Program-made: the position numbers and the translations under genes
In this document: positions 51,459-60,513 of the stretch, one piece after another
Numbering within the stretch: the first letter of the stretch is position 1
How the letters are laid out: each line of letters begins with the position of its first letter
DNA from: Cyanobium sp.
GTDB lineage: Bacteria; Cyanobacteriota; Cyanobacteriia; PCC-6307; Cyanobiaceae
NCBI GenBank assembly: GCA_014191755.1
Contig: BJHE01000001.1
Location: 62,001 to 126,000 of the forward strand
Length of the DNA stretch: 64,000 nt
Direction: 5' to 3'
The notes under the pieces: model-generated
What the model was told of the DNA's origin: nothing
The model's database searches: none
Seen by the model: the letters and a program-made list of their open reading frames with translations, nothing else

Positions 51459-52070
51459 ATGCTCGATCCGATTCCAAAGATCACCACCACCTCGCCGGAT
51501 TCCCCCGCCCCAGGCCCTGGCACGACCCGTTCCCGCAGTGATCGGGGCCTGCCGCTGCTCCTTGCCCTGGCGGTGCTGATTGCGGACCAATGGAGCAAGT
51601 CGTGGGTGCTCAGCAACCTGGAACCAGGAAGGTTGTATCCCTTCCTGCCTGGTCTGCTGGCGCTCCAGCGGGTGAGCAACACCGGCGCCGCCTTCAGCCT
51701 GTTTCGAGATTCGGTGCAGGTCCTCGCCGTGGTGAGTCTGGCGGTGAGTGCCGCCGTGCTGCTGTGGATCCTCTGGAAGCCGCCCCATGGCCTTTGGCCA
51801 AGTCTTGCCCTCGGTTTTTTGCTGGGTGGGGCAGCCGGCAACGGTCTGGACCGCTGGAACCATGGAGCGGTGACCGACTTTCTGGCCACCGTGCCCTTCT
51901 CCTTCCCCGTGTTCAACCTGGCGGATGTGGCCATTAATCTGGCGGTGGCCTGCTTCGCCCTCGACCAGCTGGCAGCCTTCCTGCCGCGACGTTCCGGCCC
52001 AGGCAGCTCCCGATCCCGAGGAAGACAGGGTTCCGGACGGGGCGCCGGCCCCGGCGGCAGCCATGGCTGA
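51459..52070 (+). CDS. lspA: Lipoprotein signal peptidase (signal peptidase II)
   Basis: LIADQWSKSWVLSNL, ALQRVSNTGAAFSLF, GGAAGNGLDRWNHGAVTDFL, FPVFNLADVAINLAVA. Confidence 0.95.
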   Translation: MLDPIPKITTTSPDSPAPGPGTTRSRSDRGLPLLLALAVLIADQWSKSWVLSNLEPGRLYPFLPGLLALQRVSNTGAAFSLFRDSVQVLAVVSLAVSAAVLLWILWKPPHGLWPSLALGFLLGGAAGNGLDRWNHGAVTDFLATVPFSFPVFNLADVAINLAVACFALDQLAAFLPRRSGPGSSRSRGRQGSGRGAGPGGSHG

Positions 52071-54258
52071 GCGTCCCGGCCCCACCATCTCCGTTCATCT
52101 GGACCACCAGCTAGAGCGGCGGGTTCCCCTGCACGGCAGCCTCTATCGGATCGGCCGGGATCCGAATGCCGAGGTGCTGCTTGAGCAGGCGGCTGTGAGC
52201 CGTCGCCATGCCCTGCTGGAACGGCGCGGCAACCACTGGCTGCTCAGCGATGCAGGGTCCACGAACGGGCTGTGGTGGCAGGGGCGCCGGGTGCGGGAAC
52301 TGCTGCTGCGCGATGGGGATCGGGTGCGGCTGGGGCCGCCCCAGCTGCCCGATCTGCCCGAAATCAGCTTCCATGACGCCGAGTCCGGTCGGCGGCTGCG
52401 GCGGTTCCGGCTGGCGATCCTGGGTCCTGCTGCACTGGCCGGAGGAGGCCTGCTGCTCTGGCTCCTGGGGGCCGCGTTGGTGCCGATCCGGGGAAGCCTG
52501 GCGACCGTCCGAGGGCCGCTGCTGCTCTACGACCGTGCCGATCGGCCGATCGCTTCGGCCGATGACCGCCGCCACCGGGAACAGGCGAAGCTCGAGGGCT
52601 ATCCGCGGGTGCTGATCGATGCCCTGCTCGCCAGTGAGGACAGCCGCTTCTGGTGGCACCCCGGCATCGACCCGATCGGCACCGGTCGCGCCCTGGTGAC
52701 CAACCTGCTGGGCGGCCGGGTGCTGGAGGGCGGCAGCACCCTCACCCAGCAACTGGCCCGCAGCCTCTACCCGGCTCAGGTGGGCGAAGGCGAGACCCTG
52801 GGCCGTAAGGGGCGGGAACTGCTCGTGGCCCTTCAGCTGGAGGCGCGCTTCAGCAAAACCGAACTGCTCCTGAGCTACCTGAACCGCGCCTTTCTGGGCG
52901 CGGGCTGGGGCTTCGAGGATGCCTCCCGCCGACTGTTTGGCAAGCCTGCCGGGACTCTGTCCTTGGAGGAGGGGGCCCTGCTGGTGGGACTGCTCTCCTC
53001 TCCCTACGGCCACGATCCCTGCAGCCGCCCCCAGGAAGCCCTGGAGGCCCGCAACACCGTGCTTCACAAGATGGTGGACACCGGCCGCATCTCCGCCGAC
53101 CAGGGCCGCCGCGCCCGCCGTCTGCCGATCCGCCTGAGTGTGGATGCCTGCCGGGGCAATGAACGTCGGGCCATGCCCTTCTACAGCGACCAGGTGCGGC
53201 GCGACCTCGATGCGCTGGTGGGGGCGGATGTTGCGGCGGAAGGGAACTACCTGGTGGACACCCACCTGGATCCAGCTCTGCAGGAGCTGATCGAGCGGTT
53301 GCTGCGGGAGCACATCGAGGCCAGTCGCTCCCTTGGCGTGTCGGAGGGGGCGGTGGTGGTTCTCGACAGCCGCAACGGCGGCATCCTGGCGATCGTGGGA
53401 GGCCGCGACTACCGCCGCAGCCAGTTCAACCGGGCCTCGATGGCCCTGCGTCAGCCGGGGAGCACCTTCAAACTGGTGCCCTACACGGCGGCGATCGAAC
53501 GCGGGGCCAGGCCCGGCGATGGTGTGAACTGCGGGCCCCTAACTTGGCAGGGCCAGGTCTTCGAGAGCGGCTGCGGCGGCACGATCAGCCTGCGGCAGGC
53601 CCTAGCGATCAGCAGCAACACCGCTGCCCTGCGGCTGGCCCGGCGGGTAGGTCTCGATGCGGTGGTTCACAAGGCCCGAGACCTGGGCTTCAGCACACCG
53701 CTCGATCCCGTGCCGGGCCTGGCCTTGGGTCAGAGCGAGGTGACCCTGCTGGAACTCTCTGCCGCCTACGCCGCAGTGGCCGACAACGGCCTCTGGCATG
53801 CCCCGAGCACCATCCGCCATCTGACCGACGCCGAAGCCTGCCCAGCCGGGAAAGAGGAGAAGGGTTGCCGCAGCGTGCCGAAGACCGCACCATCTTCCAG
53901 GGGAGCCCGATCCAAGGATGGGAAGTTCTCAGTCGGCAAGCTCGAGCCCGGCGGCGTGGCCGGAGCGGCCGGTCGGCGAGCCATGGCCCCAGCCACGGCG
54001 AAGCTGATGCAGGAGATGCTGCGGGGTGTGGTGAACGGGGGCACCGGAACGGCCGCCTGGGTGAGCGGCGGGGTGTGGGGAAAGACGGGCACCACCAACG
54101 ACGGCCGCGACCTCCTTTTCGTGGGCGCGGTGCCCGATCGCCACTGGGTGATGGGGGTGTGGCTAGGGAACGACGACAACACGCCCAGCCGTTCCACCAG
54201 CCACCTGGCCGCTGAACTCTGGGGCCGGATCGTTCGCTCCTCGGTGGCCACCCCCTAA
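52063..54258 (+). CDS. Class A penicillin-binding protein with N-terminal FHA domain
   Basis: FHA: LYRIGRDPNAEVLLEQAAVSRRHALLERRGNHWLLSDAGSTNGLWWQGRRV; GT51: ASEDSRFWWHPGIDPIGTGRAL..GGSTLTQQLARSLY; transpeptidase: RQPGSTFKLVPY, SSNTAALRLA, WGKTGTTNDGRD. Confidence 0.95.
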   Translation: MAERPGPTISVHLDHQLERRVPLHGSLYRIGRDPNAEVLLEQAAVSRRHALLERRGNHWLLSDAGSTNGLWWQGRRVRELLLRDGDRVRLGPPQLPDLPEISFHDAESGRRLRRFRLAILGPAALAGGGLLLWLLGAALVPIRGSLATVRGPLLLYDRADRPIASADDRRHREQAKLEGYPRVLIDALLASEDSRFWWHPGIDPIGTGRALVTNLLGGRVLEGGSTLTQQLARSLYPAQVGEGETLGRKGRELLVALQLEARFSKTELLLSYLNRAFLGAGWGFEDASRRLFGKPAGTLSLEEGALLVGLLSSPYGHDPCSRPQEALEARNTVLHKMVDTGRISADQGRRARRLPIRLSVDACRGNERRAMPFYSDQVRRDLDALVGADVAAEGNYLVDTHLDPALQELIERLLREHIEASRSLGVSEGAVVVLDSRNGGILAIVGGRDYRRSQFNRASMALRQPGSTFKLVPYTAAIERGARPGDGVNCGPLTWQGQVFESGCGGTISLRQALAISSNTAALRLARRVGLDAVVHKARDLGFSTPLDPVPGLALGQSEVTLLELSAAYAAVADNGLWHAPSTIRHLTDAEACPAGKEEKGCRSVPKTAPSSRGARSKDGKFSVGKLEPGGVAGAAGRRAMAPATAKLMQEMLRGVVNGGTGTAAWVSGGVWGKTGTTNDGRDLLFVGAVPDRHWVMGVWLGNDDNTPSRSTSHLAAELWGRIVRSSVATP

Positions 54259-55964
54259 TGCTTCCCAAGCGCCTTTGGCTCTGGATTGCGCTGGCCTTGC
54301 TGCTGCTGGTGGTGGTCGCGGTGGTGCTGCAGGCCTTCAATCAGCTGCTCTGGCAACTCAGCTACTGGCTTCCTGGCTGGCTGATCGGGCCGCTGGTGTT
54401 GCTCGTGCTCGCCGCCGTCGGACTGGCCCTCGCCCAGGTGGGCCTGCCCTGGCTCCAGGCCCTGCGCCAGGGGAAAGGCATCGGTCCGGGCCGTCGCGGT
54501 GAGGCGCCGCTGAACCTGGAGCGGCCCGCCAGCCGTCGGGAGGCGGCGGAACGCAATCTCGATGCGATCGACCGCACCCTTGAACGGGTGCGCGATGCGG
54601 TGGAGCGGGAGGCCCTGCAGCAGGAGCGGATCCGCATGCAAACCGAGCTGGAGCGCGGCGATCTTCGGATCGTGGTCTTCGGTGGTGGATCCGTGGGCAA
54701 GACCTCCTTGATCCGTGCATTGCTGCAGGAGCTGGTGGGGTGCGTGGGAGCTCCGATGGGGTCCACCACCAGTTCCTCCTCCGACCGCTACCGCCTGCGG
54801 CTGCGGGGGCTTGAGCGGGCCGTGATCCTGGAGGACACCCCCGGCATCCTCGAATCGGGAGCCGAGGGCCTGCGGCGTGAGGAGCTGGCCCGGCGTCAGG
54901 CAGCCCGGGCCGATCTGCTGTTGCTCGTGGTGGATGGCGATCTGCGGGCCAGTGAACTGGCGGTGTTCGACACCCTGGCGAGCCTCGGTAAACGGCTGCT
55001 GCTGGTGCTCAACAAATGCGATCTGCGGGGCGAACGGGAGGAGGAACGGCTGCTGGAGTTGCTGCGGCAGCGCTGCGGCAAGCGGATCAGCGCCGAGGAT
55101 GTGATCCCCGCCAGCGCCGCGCCCCAGAGCGTGCCCATGCCAGGCGGCAGACCCCTCCAACCCGAACCCGAAGTGGAGCCCCTCCTGCGCCGCATCGCAG
55201 CGGTGCTCCATGTCGATGGGGAGGAACTGATCGCCGACAACCTGCTGCTGCAGTGTCGCCAGCTGGGAGAGGCCAGCCGTCAGCTGCTCGATCAGCAGCG
55301 TTGCCGCGATGCCGAGGGTCTTGTGGATCGGTACATGTGGATTGGGGCCGGGGTGCTCGCGGTCACTCCCCTTCCCGGCCTCGATCTGCTGGGCACCGCG
55401 GCGGTGCAGGCCCAGATGGTGATCGAGATCGGCCGTCTCTACGGGGTGAATCTCAGTCGCAGCCATGCTCAGGATCTCGCCCTCACCGTGGGGCGCAGCC
55501 TGGCGGGCCTCGGCCTAGTCAAGGGCGGGGTGGCGCTCCTGGGCTCGGCCCTCAGCCTCAACCTGCCGGCCCTGCTGGTGAGTCGGGCGGTGCAGGCGGT
55601 GAGCGCGGCCTGGCTCACCCGCTTAGCGGGTCGCAGCTTCATTGTGTATTTCCAGCAGGGCCAGGACTGGGGCGACGGTGGTCTGCCGGAGGTGCTTCAG
55701 CGCGAATACGACCTCAACCGCCGCGAGGGCGTGCTGAGGCGATTCCTGGAGGCCGCCTATCGCCAGGTGGTGGAGCCCCTCAAACAGCAGGCCCTGCGTC
55801 TACCGCCCCAACCGGACGAGCGATCCGAGCCACTTCATCCCCAAGCGGCGGAGCCGCGGAAGCGCCCGATCCGGGAAGCGAACTCCCAGGAGTGGCCGAA
55901 ACGGCCTCGGCGAAGGCCTCCGGAGGCGGGGGAAGCAGGGGACCGGAGCGATCGAGCACGCTGA
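54258..55964 (+). CDS. Membrane-associated Era-like GTPase with DUF697 domain
   Basis: IVVFGGGSVGKTSLIRALLQEL, LEDTPGILE, LVLNKCDL; C-terminal ALTVGRSLAGLGLVKGGVALLGSAL. Confidence 0.88.
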   Translation: MLPKRLWLWIALALLLLVVVAVVLQAFNQLLWQLSYWLPGWLIGPLVLLVLAAVGLALAQVGLPWLQALRQGKGIGPGRRGEAPLNLERPASRREAAERNLDAIDRTLERVRDAVEREALQQERIRMQTELERGDLRIVVFGGGSVGKTSLIRALLQELVGCVGAPMGSTTSSSSDRYRLRLRGLERAVILEDTPGILESGAEGLRREELARRQAARADLLLLVVDGDLRASELAVFDTLASLGKRLLLVLNKCDLRGEREEERLLELLRQRCGKRISAEDVIPASAAPQSVPMPGGRPLQPEPEVEPLLRRIAAVLHVDGEELIADNLLLQCRQLGEASRQLLDQQRCRDAEGLVDRYMWIGAGVLAVTPLPGLDLLGTAAVQAQMVIEIGRLYGVNLSRSHAQDLALTVGRSLAGLGLVKGGVALLGSALSLNLPALLVSRAVQAVSAAWLTRLAGRSFIVYFQQGQDWGDGGLPEVLQREYDLNRREGVLRRFLEAAYRQVVEPLKQQALRLPPQPDERSEPLHPQAAEPRKRPIREANSQEWPKRPRRRPPEAGEAGDRSDRAR

Positions 55965-56097
55965 CCACTAGGAGGTAGAGCACCCCGATCAGGATCGAGA
56001 GTGCACCGGTGAGGATCGCCACCCAGCGGGAACGGCGATCCCGCCCGGGCTCGCGGCGCGGAGCAGGGAGCGTTTCCAGACCGGCTGGGTCGTCCAT
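55780..56097 (-). CDS. Small single-TM membrane protein, convergently overlapping the GTPase gene
   Basis: MDDPAGLETLPAPRREPGRDRRSRWVAILTGALSILIGVLYLLVVSVLDRSGPLLPPPPEAFAEA; strong TM helix. Confidence 0.55.
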   Translation of the reverse strand: MDDPAGLETLPAPRREPGRDRRSRWVAILTGALSILIGVLYLLVVSVLDRSGPLLPPPPEAFAEAVSATPGSSLPGSGASAAPPLGDEVARIARPVGAVDAGPAV

Positions 56098-56161
56098 GAG
56101 GGGGCCGCAAGGCCAGCGGTCGAGCCCGAGCATGCTGGCAGACGCGGTGGGAGTGCAGTGG

Positions 56162-57628
56162 TCATCCGGGAGATCCGGCTGCTTCGTCGCAGCTGCCCAG
56201 CAGGATCGCGCTGAGGGACTCCAGGTGCTCGCTGCCGGTGTGGGGATTTCCCAGCACCGCCTTGAGATGGTGGAGACCTTGGTAATTCGGTCGCGACAGC
56301 ATCAGTCCCTCCCGCAACAGCAGCTGGCGGGTCCGCTGGCTCCAGAGGTCACAGCCGTCACGGTCGAGACCCTCGGGCCGGAAGGCCAGCAGGTGGAAAC
56401 TGCCGCCGAGCACCCGCAGCCGTCCGTCGCCAGCGAGCAGGTGCTCGAGCTGGCGACGACGGCCAATGGCCCCATCGAGCACGGCGGCGATGCCCTCCAG
56501 GCCCAGCTGGCGCAGACCCAGCCAAAGCTTGAGCACCTCCGCCGGTCGCGTGCCCTGCAATCCAGACTCGCCGCCGTGGCAGCCAACCCGGCTTGGCTCC
56601 ATGTAAGGAAGGCCGGTGGCGAAGGTGGCGCCGAGGGCGGCGGGGGAGGCCAGCAGCAAGAGCGAGGAGGTCTTGGTGATCCCCAGCAGCTTCTGAGGAT
56701 TCACGGTGACCGAATCCGCCAGATCGAGGCCTGCAACACGGTGGCGATGGGAATCGGCAAGGGCGAAGACCGCTCCGATCGCCCCATCCACATGGAGCCA
56801 CACCCCATGCTGATGACAAAGGGCGGCGATGGCGGCTAGTGGATCCACCGCTCCCCGCACGGTGGTGCCGGCGGTGGCCACCACGGCGATCACGGGAACG
56901 CCATGGCTGTCGAGGTCGGCCAGTTCCTCGCCGAGGCGGGTGGCATCCAGGCGACCTGCGTCATCCACGGCGATCGAACGCAAGGCACCGGGGGGCAGGC
57001 CCATCACCCGCATCGCCTTGGCTAGGGAGACATGGGCGTCGGCACTGCACAGCACCACCGCCTCGCCCACGCCATCGAGGCCCCGCTGGTGGCGAGCCAC
57101 CACCAGCGCCATCAGGTTGCTGAGACTGCCCCCACTGGCGGGCACCCCTCCAGAGCCGGGAGGCAGGCCGATCGCTTCGGCCAGCCAGCTGCAGAGGGCC
57201 TTCTCGAGCCGACTGAGGCTGGGGGAGAGTTCCTCGGCCAGCAAATTGTTGTTGAGGCCCGCCGCGATCAGGTCACCCACCACCGAGGCAATCAGGGGGG
57301 GCGGATCGAGATGGGCCAGAGCCCCTGGGTGGTTGGGGTTGTAGGCCCCCACCATGAGCTGCTGCAGCTCGGCCAGCAGAGCGTTGTTGCCGATGCCGCG
57401 CAAGCCGGGCGCCACGGGCGGCTGTATGGCGAGGCCGGGAAGCGGTGGCTGGTGGATGGCGGAGGAGAACCAGCTGCCCAGCAGAGCCGAGGCACCCTGA
57501 AGCAACCCCTGCAGGTCGGGATCGAGCGCCTGCGGATCAGGGAAGGGAAGGCCGGTCGTGGTAATGCCCTGCCGGGGTGACGGGGCTTGGGGCACGCTGA
57601 CCAAGGGCGGCTCGTTCGGTGAAGGCAT
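56162..57628 (-). CDS. PLP-dependent decarboxylase (group II; aspartate/2,4-diaminobutyrate type)
   Basis: SGGVPASGGSLSNLMALVVARHQRGLDG, ATAGTTVRGAVDPLAAIAALCHQHGVWLHVDGAIG, SVTVNPQKLLGITKTSSLLLL. Confidence 0.88.
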   Translation of the reverse strand: MPSPNEPPLVSVPQAPSPRQGITTTGLPFPDPQALDPDLQGLLQGASALLGSWFSSAIHQPPLPGLAIQPPVAPGLRGIGNNALLAELQQLMVGAYNPNHPGALAHLDPPPLIASVVGDLIAAGLNNNLLAEELSPSLSRLEKALCSWLAEAIGLPPGSGGVPASGGSLSNLMALVVARHQRGLDGVGEAVVLCSADAHVSLAKAMRVMGLPPGALRSIAVDDAGRLDATRLGEELADLDSHGVPVIAVVATAGTTVRGAVDPLAAIAALCHQHGVWLHVDGAIGAVFALADSHRHRVAGLDLADSVTVNPQKLLGITKTSSLLLLASPAALGATFATGLPYMEPSRVGCHGGESGLQGTRPAEVLKLWLGLRQLGLEGIAAVLDGAIGRRRQLEHLLAGDGRLRVLGGSFHLLAFRPEGLDRDGCDLWSQRTRQLLLREGLMLSRPNYQGLHHLKAVLGNPHTGSEHLESLSAILLGSCDEAAGSPG

Positions 57629-57739
57629 TCTGCCCTTCGCCGGTGCCGCGGCGCCTTGCACAGGGAAAGCGGATCGCGGCTCGGTAACGGCGGCTGCGAG
57701 CCAGGTGCCGGGGTGGAGCTACAACCGGACCGCAAAACA

Positions 57740-58243
57740 GTGAGCGGAGGCCCCGTGCGGGCGGATCCATGGGACACGTGGATGGAGAGGCTGCTGCGGC
57801 GGGCCGATCAGGTGGGACGGGAGGGGGAGGTGCCCGTGGCCGCGGTGGTGCTGGATGGGGAAGGTAAGGCCGTGGGCTGGGGGAGCAACCGACGCCATCG
57901 CCATCAGGATCCCCTCGGCCACGCGGAGCTGGTGGCCCTGGCCCGGGCGGCGCGGCTGCGGGGCAGCTGGAGGTTTCATGACTGCACCCTCGTCGTCACC
58001 CTGGAGCCATGTCCGATGTGCGCCGGAGCTCTGGTGCAAGCGCGCATGGGACAGGTGGTGTTCGGTGCCAGAGACCCCAAACGGGGGGCCCTGGGGGGAA
58101 CCATCGACCTCTCCCGTCACGCCAGTGCCCATCACAGGATGAACGTGGTTGCCGGGGTTCTGGAATCAAGAGCCCGCAGCCAGCTGGAGGAGTGGTTCCA
58201 TCAGCGTCGGCAACGAGCTGCCGCCGAGAAAAGGCCCGATTGA
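57740..58243 (+). CDS. tadA: tRNA-specific adenosine deaminase
   Basis: DPLGHAELVALARAARLRG, LVVTLEPCPMCAGALVQARMGQVVFGARDPKRGALGG; start uncertain (GTG 57740 or ATG 57782). Confidence 0.92.
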   Translation: MSGGPVRADPWDTWMERLLRRADQVGREGEVPVAAVVLDGEGKAVGWGSNRRHRHQDPLGHAELVALARAARLRGSWRFHDCTLVVTLEPCPMCAGALVQARMGQVVFGARDPKRGALGGTIDLSRHASAHHRMNVVAGVLESRARSQLEEWFHQRRQRAAAEKRPD

Positions 58244-58285
58244 ACACCGGCCCAGGCCGAGCCCCTTAGGGCAGAGTCCCGATGG

Positions 58286-58307
58286 GGAGGTACCGATCGG
58301 TACCTCC
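58286..58307. repeat. 22-bp perfect palindrome between convergent genes
   Basis: GGAGGTACCGATCGGTACCTCC equals its own reverse complement. Confidence 0.95.
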
Positions 58308-58315
58308 GTGGGCAC

Positions 58316-59563
58316 TCAGCCCACAGCAGCGGCGACCGGAGCGCTGGGCCGGAAGGCCGGCAATTCGTTGGCGAAGAGATCGAGGAGGCGGTCCACGTTC
58401 TCGGGGGTGCTGTTGTAACCCATCAACCCGATCCGCCACACCTTGCCGGCCAGGGCTCCAAGGCCGCCGCCCACTTCAATGCCGTGGCGATCAAGCAGGT
58501 GGCGACTGAAAGCCTTGCCATCCACGCCCTCGGGAATCCGAACGGTGGTAAGGGTAGGCAGCCGCAGTTCCTCGGGCACATGCAGTGCCAGACCGAGGGA
58601 TTCCAAGCCTGCCCACAGCCGTTCGGCGTTGCGCCGATGACGAGCCCAGGCATTCTCGATGCCCTCCTCGGCCAGGAGGCGCAAGGCCTCCCGCATGCCG
58701 AAGTTCATGTTCACCGGAGCGGTGTGGTGATACACCCGATCGGAGCCCCAATACTGATTGAGCAAGGAAACATCGAGATACCAATTGGGAACCTTGGTGG
58801 TGCGGGCAAGCAGCTTGGCCTCGGCGCGGGGTCCCATGGTGAAAGGGCCAAGGCCAGGGGGGCAGCTGAGGCCCTTCTGACTGCAGCTGTAAGCCAGGTC
58901 GACTTTCCAGTCATCGAGGAAGAGCGGAACACCCCCGAGGGATGTGACCGTGTCGAGGAGCAGCAGGCAGTCGTGCTGGCGGCAAAGATCACCGATGCCC
59001 TCCATCGGCTGGCACACCCCGGTCGAGGTTTCGGCATGCACCATCGCCAGGATGGTTGGCTTGTGGGTGGCGAGGGCTTCGGCGATCTCGGCCTTGCTGA
59101 AGGCCTCGCCCCAAGGGCGTTCAATCGTGACCACCTCGGCGCCGTAGCGGCCGGCCATATCAACTAAACGAAGGCCGAAGTAACCCATCACCGCCACCAT
59201 CACTTTGTCGCCGCGCTCCACGGTGTTGGCCAGGGTGGCCTCCATGGCGGCGCTGCCGGTGCCGCTCATGGGAATGGTGAGGCGGTTGTCGGTCTGCCAG
59301 GCGTAACGGAGCAGTTCCTGCACCTCGCCCATCAGCTCGATATAGAGGGGATCGAGGTGGCCGATCGGGGTTCGGGCCAGGGCCTGGAGCACGGTGGGGT
59401 GGGCGTTGGAAGGGCCCGGTCCGAGCAGGAGGCGATCCGGTGTGGCGATGGGGTCCAACCCGAGCCTGTGCGCGGTAGACACGGAAGTCGGGATGGGAAG
59501 AGAAGCCAAGACCGGTACGGAACGAAACGACGATCGATGGAGATTAGGGAACCGCAAGCCCAC
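58316..59563 (-). CDS. Alanine--glyoxylate / serine-pyruvate aminotransferase family protein
   Basis: LLLGPGPSNAHPTVLQALARTPIGHLDP, VMVAVMGYFGLRLVDMAGRYGAEV, YSCSQKGLSCPPGLGP; exact start uncertain. Confidence 0.93.
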   Translation of the reverse strand: MGLRFPNLHRSSFRSVPVLASLPIPTSVSTAHRLGLDPIATPDRLLLGPGPSNAHPTVLQALARTPIGHLDPLYIELMGEVQELLRYAWQTDNRLTIPMSGTGSAAMEATLANTVERGDKVMVAVMGYFGLRLVDMAGRYGAEVVTIERPWGEAFSKAEIAEALATHKPTILAMVHAETSTGVCQPMEGIGDLCRQHDCLLLLDTVTSLGGVPLFLDDWKVDLAYSCSQKGLSCPPGLGPFTMGPRAEAKLLARTTKVPNWYLDVSLLNQYWGSDRVYHHTAPVNMNFGMREALRLLAEEGIENAWARHRRNAERLWAGLESLGLALHVPEELRLPTLTTVRIPEGVDGKAFSRHLLDRHGIEVGGGLGALAGKVWRIGLMGYNSTPENVDRLLDLFANELPAFRPSAPVAAAVG

Positions 59564-59676
59564 ATAGCGGGACAGGGTTCGCTGGCTTCACCCCGATGGA
59601 GCGAAGCCTCTGGGGTGCCAAGACCAAGATGGGCCTCATCCGCGATGCTCGAAGCACGTGGAAGCGAATTGCCGCT

Positions 59677-60207
59677 TCAGCGGGCGCGGACGTTGGTGGC
59701 TGCCAGACCGCGGCAGAGGTGGTCGAAAGGGGGCCGGACCACGGCATTCACGGAAGCCGAGTCGGCGAGACCGGTGGCGAGCAGCTTCTCCACCACTTCC
59801 TCAGCGAGCAGGGCGATGCCCCGCACGGTGGGTCCGGTCGGAACCCCCAGGCTCTTATACGTGTCGTCAAGTCCGTTGAGCACGCGCTCATCGAGAATCT
59901 GCAGATCGTCCGCGATCAGGGCGTAGCTGGCGTAGCGGAGGAAGTAATCGAGATCGCGCAGGCAGGCTGCCAGCCGGCGCGTGGTGTAGGCGTTGCCTCC
60001 GGGAAGGATCAGCTCGGGATCCTCGAGCCAGAGCCGCTGGGAGGCCTCGCGAACAATGGTGGCGGCTTCGCCGTTGATCAGTTCAACGGCAGCGAGCCGC
60101 AGCGCCGATTGGGCGTAGTAGCTGTCAATGCGATCGATCGCGGAGCGGTCGAAATAGCGGCCCAACTGATCGTAACGACCGATCAGCCCGGTGATGGCAT
60201 CGCGCAT
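59677..60207 (-). CDS. apcF: Allophycocyanin beta-18-type subunit
   Basis: MRDAITGLIGRYDQLGRYFDRSAIDRI, GGNAYTTRRLAACLRDLDYFLRYASYALIADDLQILDERVLNGL. Confidence 0.88.
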   Translation of the reverse strand: MRDAITGLIGRYDQLGRYFDRSAIDRIDSYYAQSALRLAAVELINGEAATIVREASQRLWLEDPELILPGGNAYTTRRLAACLRDLDYFLRYASYALIADDLQILDERVLNGLDDTYKSLGVPTGPTVRGIALLAEEVVEKLLATGLADSASVNAVVRPPFDHLCRGLAATNVRAR

Positions 60208-60449
60208 GAGTGGAAATGGATCGACGCACCTGCTGCGGAAGTTAGCACTTGCAATCGCCAAGATTCCTGTCCCCTGGTGGGATCCGGGCGTTTTGACAGA
60301 AACGGTTACGCGGCTGGCTTAGCGCTCCGTGCCGAGCGACGGGCGGTCGAAGCCAGAACCGGGCAGCGCGCCCGGCGCGGTGGTTGTGCTGGCTGCCGGC
60401 CCAGCCCAGCAAGGACAGCTTCGGTCGCAACAGCTACAAATTGAGTTCG

Positions 60450-60463
60450 GTATCGCTCCGTAC
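60450..60463 (+). promoter_or_regulatory. Candidate NtcA binding site upstream of glnA
   Basis: GTATCGCTCCGTAC = perfect GTA-N8-TAC, 50 bp before the glnA ATG. Confidence 0.7.
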
Positions 60464-60513
60464 CGTCTGGCCTTGACGCGCCCAGGGCGCTCCTTCACCA
60501 GCCCCACCCCCTC

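Noticed and set aside
52111-53313. 400-aa minus-strand ORF
   Set aside because: Antisense to the FHA-PBP gene; Gln/His-rich shadow of GC-rich codons.
54255-55466. 403-aa minus-strand ORF
   Set aside because: Antisense to the DUF697 GTPase, no family signature.
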